Positions 6,374 to 12,976 of a stretch of 13,801 nt of DNA are shown here, in pieces. The stretch covers positions 992 to 14,792 of the forward strand of contig DGYN01000076.1 of the NCBI GenBank assembly GCA_002398405.1, read 5' to 3'. The stretch's first letter is position 1; each line of letters opens with the position of its first letter. The position numbers and the translations under genes are program-made. Origin of the DNA: Caulobacteraceae bacterium UBA5005. Its GTDB lineage: Bacteria > Pseudomonadota > Alphaproteobacteria > Caulobacterales > Caulobacteraceae. The notes below the pieces were generated by a model, which was given only the letters and a program-made list of their open reading frames with translations, was not told where the DNA came from and ran no database searches.

Positions 6374-8296
6374 CTAGGGTCGCGGGCCGTAGACTGGCGG
6401 GGGCTGACCATTTTCCAGGGCGCCGAGGTCGGGGGCTGAACCGGTGAAACCATCGGTGACGCCGGGGAGCGCGATTCCCTTGTCGATGGGGGCGGAACCG
6501 GCGCGCAGGCGGAAGTCGAAATCGGCGGCGCGGTAGAGCTTGGTCGGGTCGGCGCGGTCGGGGGCGGAGGCCTTCTCGAAGACGTTCCAGTCGATGAGGA
6601 CGCTGTGTTTGTCCTGGCCGATGGCGTCAGCGTAGGCGGCTAAGGTGGGGAATTTCGCGCCCCGCCAGGCGAAGGCGCTGGGGGCGCCGGGGTTGGGGCG
6701 CAGGCCGTTGTAGTCGGAGGAGCTGTAGGCCGTGGCGGTGTCGACGGCAAGGATCTCCGGACCGGCGGCGGGGCCTGCCGCCTGGCCGCCGATGGAGGCG
6801 TTCTGGCCGAGCACCAGGTTGTTGCGGAAGTGGACGTTGGAGACCGTCCCCATGGGCACGACCTCGGAGAGGAAGGTGTTATTATATATCAGCACCCCGG
6901 CCGATCCGGCGGTGAGCTTGAGCGCCCCGCCCTCCGGCGCGTGATAGACGATGTTGCGCACGAAATAGATCGGGCCGCCCAGGGCCGGCTGGGTCGAGAG
7001 CGCCCGGTGGGCGTGGTTGAAACAGCGGTTCCTAAGGATGCGGGCGTTGTGCATGGAGGCGTCGGCCTCAATGCAGTTGTCGTCCACGTTGGTGATGTCG
7101 TTGTTGTAGATATCCAGCGCCACCGGCATCCGGTTTCGCGGCGTCTTGGGCCAGTCGTCCGGATTGCCGTAGGTGGCGTGGTCGATGCCGTCGTGGAAGT
7201 TGGCCAGTCGGTTGTGGGCGATGACGTGGCCCGAGCCGTAGACTTTCACCGCATATTCGCTGAGCAGGGGCTGGGGGAAACCGGGCCTGCCCTGCCAGGT
7301 GCGGCCGATCCAGCCCATCAGGTGGCCGGGGTCGTTGCGGCCGACGAAGACATTGTCGGCGATGTAGAAGTTCTGCGCGCCGCCAAAATCGGTGAAGACG
7401 CCCCGGCCGATGTTCTCCAGCTTGGAGCGCTTGAGGGTGAAGCCGACCGAGCCCAGCATCCGCTTGCGGCCCAGCATGAAGGCGGTGTCGACGTTGCGGA
7501 CGGTGATGCCTTCGAAATAGTTGTGGTCGGCGGCCGACAGGTCGAACAGCACCGCCGCGCCATCGCCGTCGAAGATCACCTCGCCGTCCCCTGCCCCCTT
7601 GATGACGATGGGCTTTTCCGCCGTGCCGTCGGCGGTGAGGTACATGGTTCCGTCGAACAGGGTGGAATTGCCGCCGGCGTACTGGCGGCGGTTGTCCTTA
7701 TAGAGGCCGCGATGGATGAGGATGGTGTCGCCGGCTTTGACGCGGGGGACGAAGGAATTGACGAAGTCCGCCCCATTGGCGCCGGTATTGTAGGCGGCCA
7801 GCAGGCTGTTGAAATTGGGCTCGAGCTTGGGGCCGGTCCAGTCGCGGGGATAGACGTGATAGGTCGCGCCGCCTGCCGCCGGCCTGGGCTCGGCGCGGGT
7901 TTTGGCGGTGAAGATGTGCTCGCGCTTGCCGCGCACGCCGTCAGGATCGGTCAGCGTCAGGCGGACCTGGTAGGCGGTGTCGGGGGTAAGATCGAAGACC
8001 GAGCCGGCGAACATGTGGGGCGTCACAATATTGAACGAGGCGCCGCTGCGGATTTCCTCGCCGCCGATGCGCAGGAGGGGGAGGCCCTCTTTCCACGCGG
8101 TCTCGCCGGCCTTGCGGTAGGCGAGCGCCACGGTGGCGTTACGGTTGGCGTCGCCCAGAATAGGCCATTCGAAGCCGAGCGCGATCAGGGTCGGCGGCTC
8201 GACGATGGGGGCGAGCGCGTCGGTGCGGTTGTCGGCCGGGGCGGCGGCGGTGAGCAGGATGGCGGCCAGGGCCGCACAGATAGGCTTCAGCATCAC
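6374..8296 (-). CDS. Exported right-handed parallel beta-helix protein with Fn3-like N-terminal domain
   Basis: A 640-aa exported protein. Residues 1-21 are a signal peptide (LLTAAAPA). About 33-130 look like a fibronectin-III-type strand sandwich (PDTAYQVRLTLTDPDGVRGK). The rest is a right-handed parallel beta-helix: GDTILIHRGLYKDN, 'KPIVIKGAGDGEVIFDGDG', then many turns with Asn-rich ladders such as NYFEGITVRNV, NFYIADNVFVG, ALDIYNNDITNV and VLIYNNTFLS. It ends with SAPDLGALEN, the usual closing motif of such helices. The fold is shared by polysaccharide lyases, hydrolases and passive surface proteins; I see no catalytic set that would settle the choice. Two adjacent starts are possible, GTG 8294-8296 and ATG 8291-8293, both served by GGGAGGG. 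Its upstream leader closely resembles that of the gene at 8473-10113, implying shared control. Confidence 0.8.
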   Translation of the reverse strand: MMLKPICAALAAILLTAAAPADNRTDALAPIVEPPTLIALGFEWPILGDANRNATVALAYRKAGETAWKEGLPLLRIGGEEIRSGASFNIVTPHMFAGSVFDLTPDTAYQVRLTLTDPDGVRGKREHIFTAKTRAEPRPAAGGATYHVYPRDWTGPKLEPNFNSLLAAYNTGANGADFVNSFVPRVKAGDTILIHRGLYKDNRRQYAGGNSTLFDGTMYLTADGTAEKPIVIKGAGDGEVIFDGDGAAVLFDLSAADHNYFEGITVRNVDTAFMLGRKRMLGSVGFTLKRSKLENIGRGVFTDFGGAQNFYIADNVFVGRNDPGHLMGWIGRTWQGRPGFPQPLLSEYAVKVYGSGHVIAHNRLANFHDGIDHATYGNPDDWPKTPRNRMPVALDIYNNDITNVDDNCIEADASMHNARILRNRCFNHAHRALSTQPALGGPIYFVRNIVYHAPEGGALKLTAGSAGVLIYNNTFLSEVVPMGTVSNVHFRNNLVLGQNASIGGQAAGPAAGPEILAVDTATAYSSSDYNGLRPNPGAPSAFAWRGAKFPTLAAYADAIGQDKHSVLIDWNVFEKASAPDRADPTKLYRAADFDFRLRAGSAPIDKGIALPGVTDGFTGSAPDLGALENGQPPPVYGPRP

Positions 8297-8323
8297 GTCA
8301 CCCTCCCAAGTGAGGCGCTAATT

Positions 8324-8338
8324 GTATGTGAGACATAC
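8324..8338. promoter_or_regulatory. GTATGT-gag-ACATAC operator upstream of the beta-helix gene
   Basis: A perfect 6-bp palindrome with a 3-bp spacer. On the minus strand it overlaps TACAAT (8321-8326), a good -10 candidate, and lies 27 to 42 nt before the GTG start. The same element, in the same position relative to TACAAT, GGGAGG and the start, recurs at 10145-10159. Overlap with the -10 fits a repressor site. GntR/FadR-type regulators bind short palindromes of this size, but the regulator is not in this window and its family is a guess. Confidence 0.65.
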
Positions 8339-8374
8339 TTGTTTGGGGAGGGGGCGTGAGCAGGCGCCGGAGAA

Positions 8375-8470
8375 TGTAATTCGGTGACAGTGCACTAATT
8401 AGCCGCCAGCAGCGGCGGGCCAGATACACCGGTCCGAAGAAGCTAATTAGTGCACTGTCACCGAATTACA
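8375..8470. repeat. Perfect 29-bp inverted repeat with 38-nt loop (REP/MITE-like element)
   Basis: Arms 8375-8403 and 8442-8470 are exact reverse complements over 29 bp; the left arm reads TGTAATTCGGTGACAGTGCA then CTAATTAGC. The 38-nt loop contains its own small hairpin (GCCGC at 8402-8406 with GCGGC at 8412-8416). The element begins 2 nt beyond the stop codon of the gene at 8473-10113. From memory, GGTGACAGTGCACT motifs are dispersed in many proteobacterial genomes near REP-associated tyrosine transposases, so this is probably a non-autonomous REP-type copy. No T-run follows, so it is not a classic terminator, though such a stem could block transcripts or protect an mRNA 3' end. Confidence 0.85.
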
Positions 8471-8472
8471 CC

Positions 8473-10113
8473 CTACCGCCACTTGTCTACGGAGATGGTT
8501 TGGGGGCGGTAGAAGCTCCAGGCTTGCATCATGGGGGCGCCGTCGCCGCCGGCGACGACGACCTCGATCGAGCCCTTGGCGTAGACCGGGAGGCGGTCGG
8601 TATCGGCTTTACCGGCGAGGTCGGCGTTGTCGCGGAAACCGGTGCGGCGCAGTTCCCGGACGGTCTTGGTGGATTCCCGCCAGAGGGTTTCCTTGACGGC
8701 CTCGCGGGTCAGGCCCTGGCGGTGCAGATCCTCGGCGCGCTTGGGGGAGATGATGAGGAGGGCGCCGGAGGGGATTTGGTAGCGGGCCATGTCCAGGGCC
8801 GCGTCGGCCAGCGTCGTGCCTTCCGAGAAATTGCCGGAGTGGGCCCAGCCGCCGCTGAAGAGGGTGAGGGTCGAGTCGGTTTTCTTGAAGCCCTTGCCTT
8901 CCGCGAAGGAGGGCCAGGGGCTTTCCTCTTCGTTCTCGGCGAAGGCCATGGAATAGTTCGCGTTATTGCCTATCACCGCCATGATGTTGAGGCCCGGCTG
9001 GCCGCCCCCTAAGTTGATGATGAACATGCGGAAGGCCCGGCCGATGGTGGCGTTGGCGTGGTTGCCGGGCCCCACCGCATTGACCCCGCCGTTCATGCCG
9101 ATCTCTTTCGCAATCGGCCCGTTGACCACCTGCATGAAGGCGAAGGAATTGGTGGAGCGGAGCATGGAATTGAGGTTCCACTTTCCGGCGGCTTCCACCG
9201 CCGCCAGCAGGACGGGCATGTGCTTGGGCTCGCACCCGGCCATGACGGCGTTAATGGCGACGTGGCGGACGGTGACTTTCAGGCTTTCGGGCATGAAGGC
9301 GTCTGAGACCAGCTCGTCCGGTTTGTGGCTGGTGCCCTTGAGCATGGCCGCCACGGCGGCCTCGGTCGGCGGGATGACCGGCAGGCCGTCGGTCCAGCCC
9401 TGGTCGTGGAAATAGGCCTGGACGCGGGCGAGGTCGCCGGTGACCGCGACCTTGGGGCGGACGGGGGGCGGGACGATGTCCTTGCGGGTTTCCTCAGGGG
9501 TCAGGGGGCGGCGCAGGTTTTCGATCACCTCCTCGACCTGGGCGGCGCGCCTGGCGGCGGGAATCGTCGAGATCGGATAGGCAAAGGCGGTGGAGCGCAC
9601 CGGGGCGCCCTCGCGGATGTTGGTGGTGTCGCGGACCGACAACAGGGTGTCGTAGAAGACGACGGTTCCGGGCAGGCCCATCTTCTCCAGCTTGGCGCTC
9701 CACTTGAAGGCGTAGGAGGTGGTCGAGGAGGACGGGGCCACGAGATAGACAAAGGCGTCGGCGCCTGCCTGCATCTCGGCCCAGAGGCGCGGGTCGTCCT
9801 CCGAATAGCGGACGTTGCGCTCCTTGAGCGTCACCTTCACGCCGGGGAAGCGGACGGTCAGGCGGGCGGTCAGGTCCGCGGCGATGGGATCAAACCCCCC
9901 TCGCCCGCCGTCCCAGGACTGGACGATGTAGATGCGTTTATCCGAGAGGTCAGCGATGCGGGGGGAGAGCGGGATGCGCTGGATGTTGGGCAGGTCGCCG
10001 CGGGGGTCGAGGGCGGCGTAGGTGGGGGCGCGCTGGGCGAGCGCCGGAGGGGCGGTGAGGACGAGGCAGGCGATCAGGGCCATGAGGATGGCGCGGATAG
10101 AGGTGAGCGTCAC
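8473..10113 (-). CDS. Exported UGSC-like/'GWTDGLP' two-domain protein with degenerate UGSC motif
   Basis: A 546-aa protein with a signal peptide at residues 1-26 (ALIACLVLTAPPALA). Residues about 58-200 resemble the UGSC domain, named for a Sec-Gly-Ser-Cys motif in a family of putative redox (seleno)proteins: ADAFVYLVAP-SSST-TSYAF then KLEKMGLPGTVVFYD. SSST at 128-131 falls where U/C-G-S-C is expected. Residues about 228-545 match the partner domain, with QGWTDGLPVIPPTE at 238-251 and AINAVMAGCEP at 286-295. The only Cys in the mature chain is Cys294. Activity is unknown. I preferred GTG 10111-10113 because it has a strong GGGAGGGGAG site and begins right at the signal peptide; an upstream start at 10155 would lie inside the operator palindrome. 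Loss of both redox residues is odd for this fold. Confidence 0.7.
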   Translation of the reverse strand: MTLTSIRAILMALIACLVLTAPPALAQRAPTYAALDPRGDLPNIQRIPLSPRIADLSDKRIYIVQSWDGGRGGFDPIAADLTARLTVRFPGVKVTLKERNVRYSEDDPRLWAEMQAGADAFVYLVAPSSSTTSYAFKWSAKLEKMGLPGTVVFYDTLLSVRDTTNIREGAPVRSTAFAYPISTIPAARRAAQVEEVIENLRRPLTPEETRKDIVPPPVRPKVAVTGDLARVQAYFHDQGWTDGLPVIPPTEAAVAAMLKGTSHKPDELVSDAFMPESLKVTVRHVAINAVMAGCEPKHMPVLLAAVEAAGKWNLNSMLRSTNSFAFMQVVNGPIAKEIGMNGGVNAVGPGNHANATIGRAFRMFIINLGGGQPGLNIMAVIGNNANYSMAFAENEEESPWPSFAEGKGFKKTDSTLTLFSGGWAHSGNFSEGTTLADAALDMARYQIPSGALLIISPKRAEDLHRQGLTREAVKETLWRESTKTVRELRRTGFRDNADLAGKADTDRLPVYAKGSIEVVVAGGDGAPMMQAWSFYRPQTISVDKWR

Positions 10114-10144
10114 GTCTCCCCTCCCAAAGTGAGCGGCGCAAATT

Positions 10145-10159
10145 GTATGTGACACATAC
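10145..10159. promoter_or_regulatory. GTATGT-gac-ACATAC operator upstream of the UGSC-like gene
   Basis: The second copy of the palindrome at 8324-8338; only the 3-bp spacer differs (GAC for GAG). On the minus strand it overlaps TACAAT (10142-10147), and the leader down to the ribosome site also matches (CACTTtGGGAGG here, CACTTGGGAGG there). It lies 31 to 46 nt before the GTG start. Confidence 0.65.
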
Positions 10160-10263
10160 TTGTTGAGTGCGGGCGATGGCGCAAGCGGGGTGTGAAGCGG
10201 GGCCGCGAAGCTGCACTTGCCCGGGAGGGCTGGAGGTGCGCGGAGTGAGCCAGTCCTGAAAGT

Positions 10264-10303
10264 CTAATTTCCCCACATCGCAACTAATTTTCGCCACGTC
10301 GCG
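10264..10303. repeat. Imperfect 20-bp tandem repeat in the 10160-10368 intergenic region
   Basis: Two adjacent units start CTAATTT at 10264 and 10284 and continue CCCCACATCGC and CGCCACGTCGC, with one base of shift. They lie 65 to 105 nt before the start at 10369 and could be paired protein sites or a plain duplication. The rest of the 10160-10368 gap shows no further feature to me apart from the ribosome site AGGAG at 10357-10361. Confidence 0.35.
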
Positions 10304-10368
10304 CCGCTCGCGTTCCCTGACCGCTTCCGCCACTCTGCGCTCGAGATGGGTGAGCGAGGAGATCGTCG

Positions 10369-11178
10369 ATGGGTAAGACCAACAAGGGCTTGAGAGAATG
10401 GCTAGGGCAATGGGTTTCTGAGGGAGCGCCACAGTTCGGCGCGACGAACATCCTGGCCTCGCCCTTCACAACCGTCCTGGGTCCCGGGGCAAATCCAATA
10501 AGTGGAAGCGCTCCGGCGGGCCAAGGCGCGCCCAGCATGGCTGACTTGCAGGCCTGTATCGTCAACCTGCCGAACAAAGCCACCAAAGCTGGACTGCTCA
10601 AGGATCTGAACACTTTGTCGAAAGTACAGTTCGACCTTGATGCGCAGGGCAATATCGTCCCGACAAACCGGTCGCCGGCAGACAACAACCCCCGCTCGCA
10701 AGACTATTCGGATGAGCTCATCCGGCTCAACAAGCTACCCCAGACGATCTCCGTCGATCGATTGTCCACTTTTCTAAGCCCCCCACCTAGTGGATCGGCG
10801 GCAATGCTGCCGGACATGCGATCCCTTGATCAGGCGCGAGGGGGCGAGGTGACCTTGCCGGGGTTGAAAAATAAGGACGACACCCGGGTATTCGTTTCGG
10901 GGAGCGACATCACAGTGGATGGTCTGAACGGGACAAGATTCAAGATGACGCCGGCTGAACGGCTGTTTCACGCGATCATGCTGCACGTAGGGCCGCGGTA
11001 TGGGAGCAAGCGCCCATTGAATATGACCGAACAAGAGCTCAGCACCAAATCCGTAACGCCATATGAAAACACACTAAGGCTGCCTTTGAAGCTTCCGCCA
11101 CGAGCAGATGATGGGACCGATGGGTACTTCGGAGAACTCACCCCGCCAGGCGGCGGCCCACGTATCGATCGCCGTTGA
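10369..11178 (+). CDS. Orphan protein of unknown function, 269 aa
   Basis: I do not recognise this protein. It has no signal peptide or membrane segment. The start is well supported by AGGAG 7 nt before ATG. The N-terminus (KGLREWLGQWVSEGAPQFG) could be a short helix. The middle is rich in Pro, Gly, Asn and Ser (about 35-60 and 100-150), suggesting disorder. A more regular part follows at about 175-225: VFVSGSDITVDGLNGTRFKM then AERLFHAIMLHVGPRYG. It ends in a Pro/Gly-rich tail. Base use differs from its neighbours: in one 60-nt block (10561-10620) I count 31 G+C, while surrounding genes look much richer, which suggests transfer. The lipoprotein gene follows within about 50 nt on the same strand, so the two may form a unit. 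Confidence 0.7.
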   Translation: MGKTNKGLREWLGQWVSEGAPQFGATNILASPFTTVLGPGANPISGSAPAGQGAPSMADLQACIVNLPNKATKAGLLKDLNTLSKVQFDLDAQGNIVPTNRSPADNNPRSQDYSDELIRLNKLPQTISVDRLSTFLSPPPSGSAAMLPDMRSLDQARGGEVTLPGLKNKDDTRVFVSGSDITVDGLNGTRFKMTPAERLFHAIMLHVGPRYGSKRPLNMTEQELSTKSVTPYENTLRLPLKLPPRADDGTDGYFGELTPPGGGPRIDRR

Positions 11179-11229
11179 CTTGAGCGAACAAACAAGGAAC
11201 CCTTGACGCCGGGAGCAGGAACCAAGCGG

Positions 11230-12126
11230 ATGTGGCGGCTTTTGTTCGTGGCGCTGGTTTTAGCCGGATGTGCGAGCGTTCGTGAGTTTCCAAAGGATTA
11301 CGGCGCGCCCGGCGCCTACGCGGTAGCTCATGTGCGCGACGGGTCGGGGTGCTCGGCGATCCATCCGGCGGCGCTCAAGACCCCGAGAGGCGAAGTCCTG
11401 TGGGGTTATCAAGGCGGCTTCAGCGACCAGGAGAGTTTGGTTCGCCATTGGGCCAGCCACGGCTTCAGGGTCGTGGCGTCCGACGCAGGGAGCCTAGAAA
11501 ACCTAACGGCCTGCCGCGCCCACTTCGGCCGGGTGGAGGCGCCTTCTGTGTATTACCCTGGGTGGGCCGTTCATGTGAGCGACCGGGTCGGTGTTGGCGA
11601 CGGATCGTTGGGCGCCGGGTCGATCCGCATGGTGATGACCGGGGGTGAGCTGGGAAGGACTCCGATCGACGGGCTCGGGCTTGAGCGCCTGCAGGCGGAG
11701 TCCCGTGACTTGCTTGTCGTTCTCGAAGGCTTGGACGCACCGTCCGAGACGGCGCTGGGCGAACGGTTGAGATCTTCCGACACGCCGGTCATATGGGCCA
11801 GGGCCGCGAAGGGGAGCATCGCCGATCGGGACTTGAAGGCGATCTCCACGGCCTGGATTTTTGCGCAGCTGACAACGGACGGGCAAGCTGAGGCCTGGTT
11901 CAAGCCCGGCCCTTGCTGGCTGTGCGATAACCCTGCCTGGCGCGCCACGCGGACAGGCCAGTGGAGGCCATCGGTTCGCGCACTGGGGTCGTGGGGAGCC
12001 TTGGACGGCAAGCGCCCCGGGTCGGTCGAGTCCCAATGGCGAACGTTTGAGCAGGACATCGAAGGAGCGTGGAGGCCAACGGAGCCGGTCCCGACAACGC
12101 GGCCCGGCACGCGCGCTTGGCGTTGA
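11230..12126 (+). CDS. Lipoprotein resembling a degenerate alpha/beta hydrolase
   Basis: A 298-aa predicted lipoprotein with lipobox LAGC (Cys14). The mature part follows the layout of small alpha/beta hydrolases of chlorophyllase/PETase-like type: VLWGYQGGFSDQE (about 56-68), HWASHGFRVVASDA (73-86), then RVGVGDGSLGAG with Ser126 at the place of the nucleophile (DGSLG instead of GxSxG). A possible acid is Asp169. Near the end AWF-PGPCWLCDNPAW resembles the closing Cys-x-x-Cys segment of that family. The expected catalytic His after 'GS' is Ile197 (KGSIADRD), so the triad looks incomplete and a binding or structural role is possible. TTG at 11203 is an alternative start (AAGGAA site), giving a longer, more ordinary 22-residue signal peptide. 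The last residues (about 294-298) are encoded over the IS3 remnant on the other strand, so the natural C-terminus may be replaced. Confidence 0.6.
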   Translation: MWRLLFVALVLAGCASVREFPKDYGAPGAYAVAHVRDGSGCSAIHPAALKTPRGEVLWGYQGGFSDQESLVRHWASHGFRVVASDAGSLENLTACRAHFGRVEAPSVYYPGWAVHVSDRVGVGDGSLGAGSIRMVMTGGELGRTPIDGLGLERLQAESRDLLVVLEGLDAPSETALGERLRSSDTPVIWARAAKGSIADRDLKAISTAWIFAQLTTDGQAEAWFKPGPCWLCDNPAWRATRTGQWRPSVRALGSWGALDGKRPGSVESQWRTFEQDIEGAWRPTEPVPTTRPGTRAWR

Positions 12127-12214
12127 CGCTCCAGCCCTCGCGCCGCAGCAGCGCGCCGATCCGCCGGTAGCCATAGTGGCGATGGGCCAGGGCCAGGTGC
12201 TGGATACGGTCGCA
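12113..12214 (-). pseudogene. IS3-family transposase OrfB remnant
   Basis: About 34 codons on the minus strand read CDRIQHLALAHRHYGYRRIG then ALLRREGWSVNAKR. This is the conserved stretch before the integrase core of IS3-family OrfB proteins (usual form HxRYGYRRIxxLLRREGWxVNxKR). Homology stops abruptly after NAKR; neither the DDE catalytic core nor OrfA is present. It is a small relic, and the break lies within the last codons of the lipoprotein gene. Confidence 0.7.
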
Positions 12215-12228
12215 TCTGGCGGAATGCA

Positions 12229-12294
12229 TCGACACCATACCTATTGACCAATTCACCGGGCGCTTCGGCAAATGGTGAATATGTAAGGTGTCGA
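12229..12294. repeat. Nested inverted repeats between the IS3 remnant and the SRAP gene
   Basis: The outer arms TCGACACCATAC (12229-12240) and GTAAGGTGTCGA (12283-12294) match in 11 of 12 positions. The inner arms ATTCACC (12251-12257) and GGTGAAT (12274-12280) are perfect. The spacing is asymmetric (10 nt on one side, 2 on the other), so it is not one simple hairpin. It may be the end of a mobile element or a folded 3' end of the SRAP transcript; no T-run follows on either strand. Confidence 0.45.
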
Positions 12295-12298
12295 CGTA

Positions 12299-12967
12299 TT
12301 AGGCCCCCGCCTCCCCGTCCTGCTTCAGCGCCCCGACCGCCACCATCTTCAGCAACCCATCCGCCAGCGGCCGTTGCAGGGCCTTGGCCTCCTCCCACGG
12401 CGCCCGCAGCCAGGTGTCGCGTTCCTCGGCGGTGGTCAGGATCACCGGCATGGCCTTGGGGTGGATGGGGGCGACTTGCGCGTTGGGTTCGGTGGTCAGG
12501 AAGGCGAAGAGGTCGCAGGTGACTTCGCCTTCCTTGACCTTGCGGACGCACGTCCAGGGGGTCCAGACGCCGGCGAAGACGGCGAGCGGGCGGTCTTCGC
12601 CAAGGGCGAACCAGGCGTTCCAGGCCTCATTGGCGGGGCCGCGGGTGGGCTCGGCGAAGGCGGTGAAGGGGACGAGGGCGCGGGCGGCGGGGGTCAGCCA
12701 GCGGCGCCAGTGGGGGCTCATGGTATTGCGGATGTTGGTGACGCCGGGGTCGGAGTTGCGGCCCTTCAGAGCGAAGGCAGGCGTCGGCATCCCCCAGCGG
12801 GCGGTCGTAAGTTCGAGGCCTCCGCCTTGGCCGTGGCGGACGATGGGGGCGGCGTAGTCGGGGAAGATACCCGGCAGGGGCTGGAGGTTGCCCGCCGCGT
12901 TGTCCATGGCGCCGACCAGGGCCCGGATGGCCTCGGGGCCTTTCAGGTGGCTGTAGAGGTTGCACAT
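12299..12967 (-). CDS. SRAP domain protein (YedK/HMCES family)
   Basis: A 222-aa SOS response-associated peptidase (SRAP) protein. This family (E. coli YedK, human HMCES) forms a covalent thiazolidine bond between Cys2 and abasic sites in single-stranded DNA, shielding them. All key positions are present: Cys2 exposed after Met removal (MCNLYS, in place of the more common MCGRF), Asn78 in TNIRN, Glu106 in FTAFAEP and His169 in APIHPKAMPVIL. The WG motif (RWGMP) is also present. Length is usual. It is the last gene of a three-gene operon whose first gene has a LexA box, which agrees with a DNA-damage role. Only a weak TAGG lies upstream of the ATG, and the preceding gene ends 9 nt away, so translation may be coupled. 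Confidence 0.92.
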   Translation of the reverse strand: MCNLYSHLKGPEAIRALVGAMDNAAGNLQPLPGIFPDYAAPIVRHGQGGGLELTTARWGMPTPAFALKGRNSDPGVTNIRNTMSPHWRRWLTPAARALVPFTAFAEPTRGPANEAWNAWFALGEDRPLAVFAGVWTPWTCVRKVKEGEVTCDLFAFLTTEPNAQVAPIHPKAMPVILTTAEERDTWLRAPWEEAKALQRPLADGLLKMVAVGALKQDGEAGA

Positions 12968-12976
12968 GGATCAAGC

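Noticed and set aside
6830..8359. Long plus-strand open frame (about 509 codons) across the beta-helix gene
   Set aside because: It is antisense to a gene with a signal peptide, recognisable fold and ribosome site. Its product is a low-complexity Val/Gly/Asp mixture typical of a GC-rich shadow frame.
8375..8470. Simple rho-independent terminator
   Set aside because: The stem is far longer than usual, the loop is 38 nt, and no T-run follows on either strand; a dispersed repeat fits better.
9700..9740. Selenocysteine codon in the UGSC-like gene
   Set aside because: The frame reads Ser codons at the motif with no in-frame TGA, so this is not a selenoprotein.
10114..10155. Upstream start for the UGSC-like gene at 10155
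   Set aside because: It would place the start inside the conserved operator palindrome and add 14 residues ahead of a complete signal peptide; the GTG at 10113 has a strong ribosome site.
11571..12551. Minus-strand open frame of 326 codons spanning the lipoprotein and SRAP ends
   Set aside because: It crosses two supported genes and the IS relic, has no ribosome site or recognisable domain, and is rich in Arg/Pro/Ser as expected of a shadow frame.
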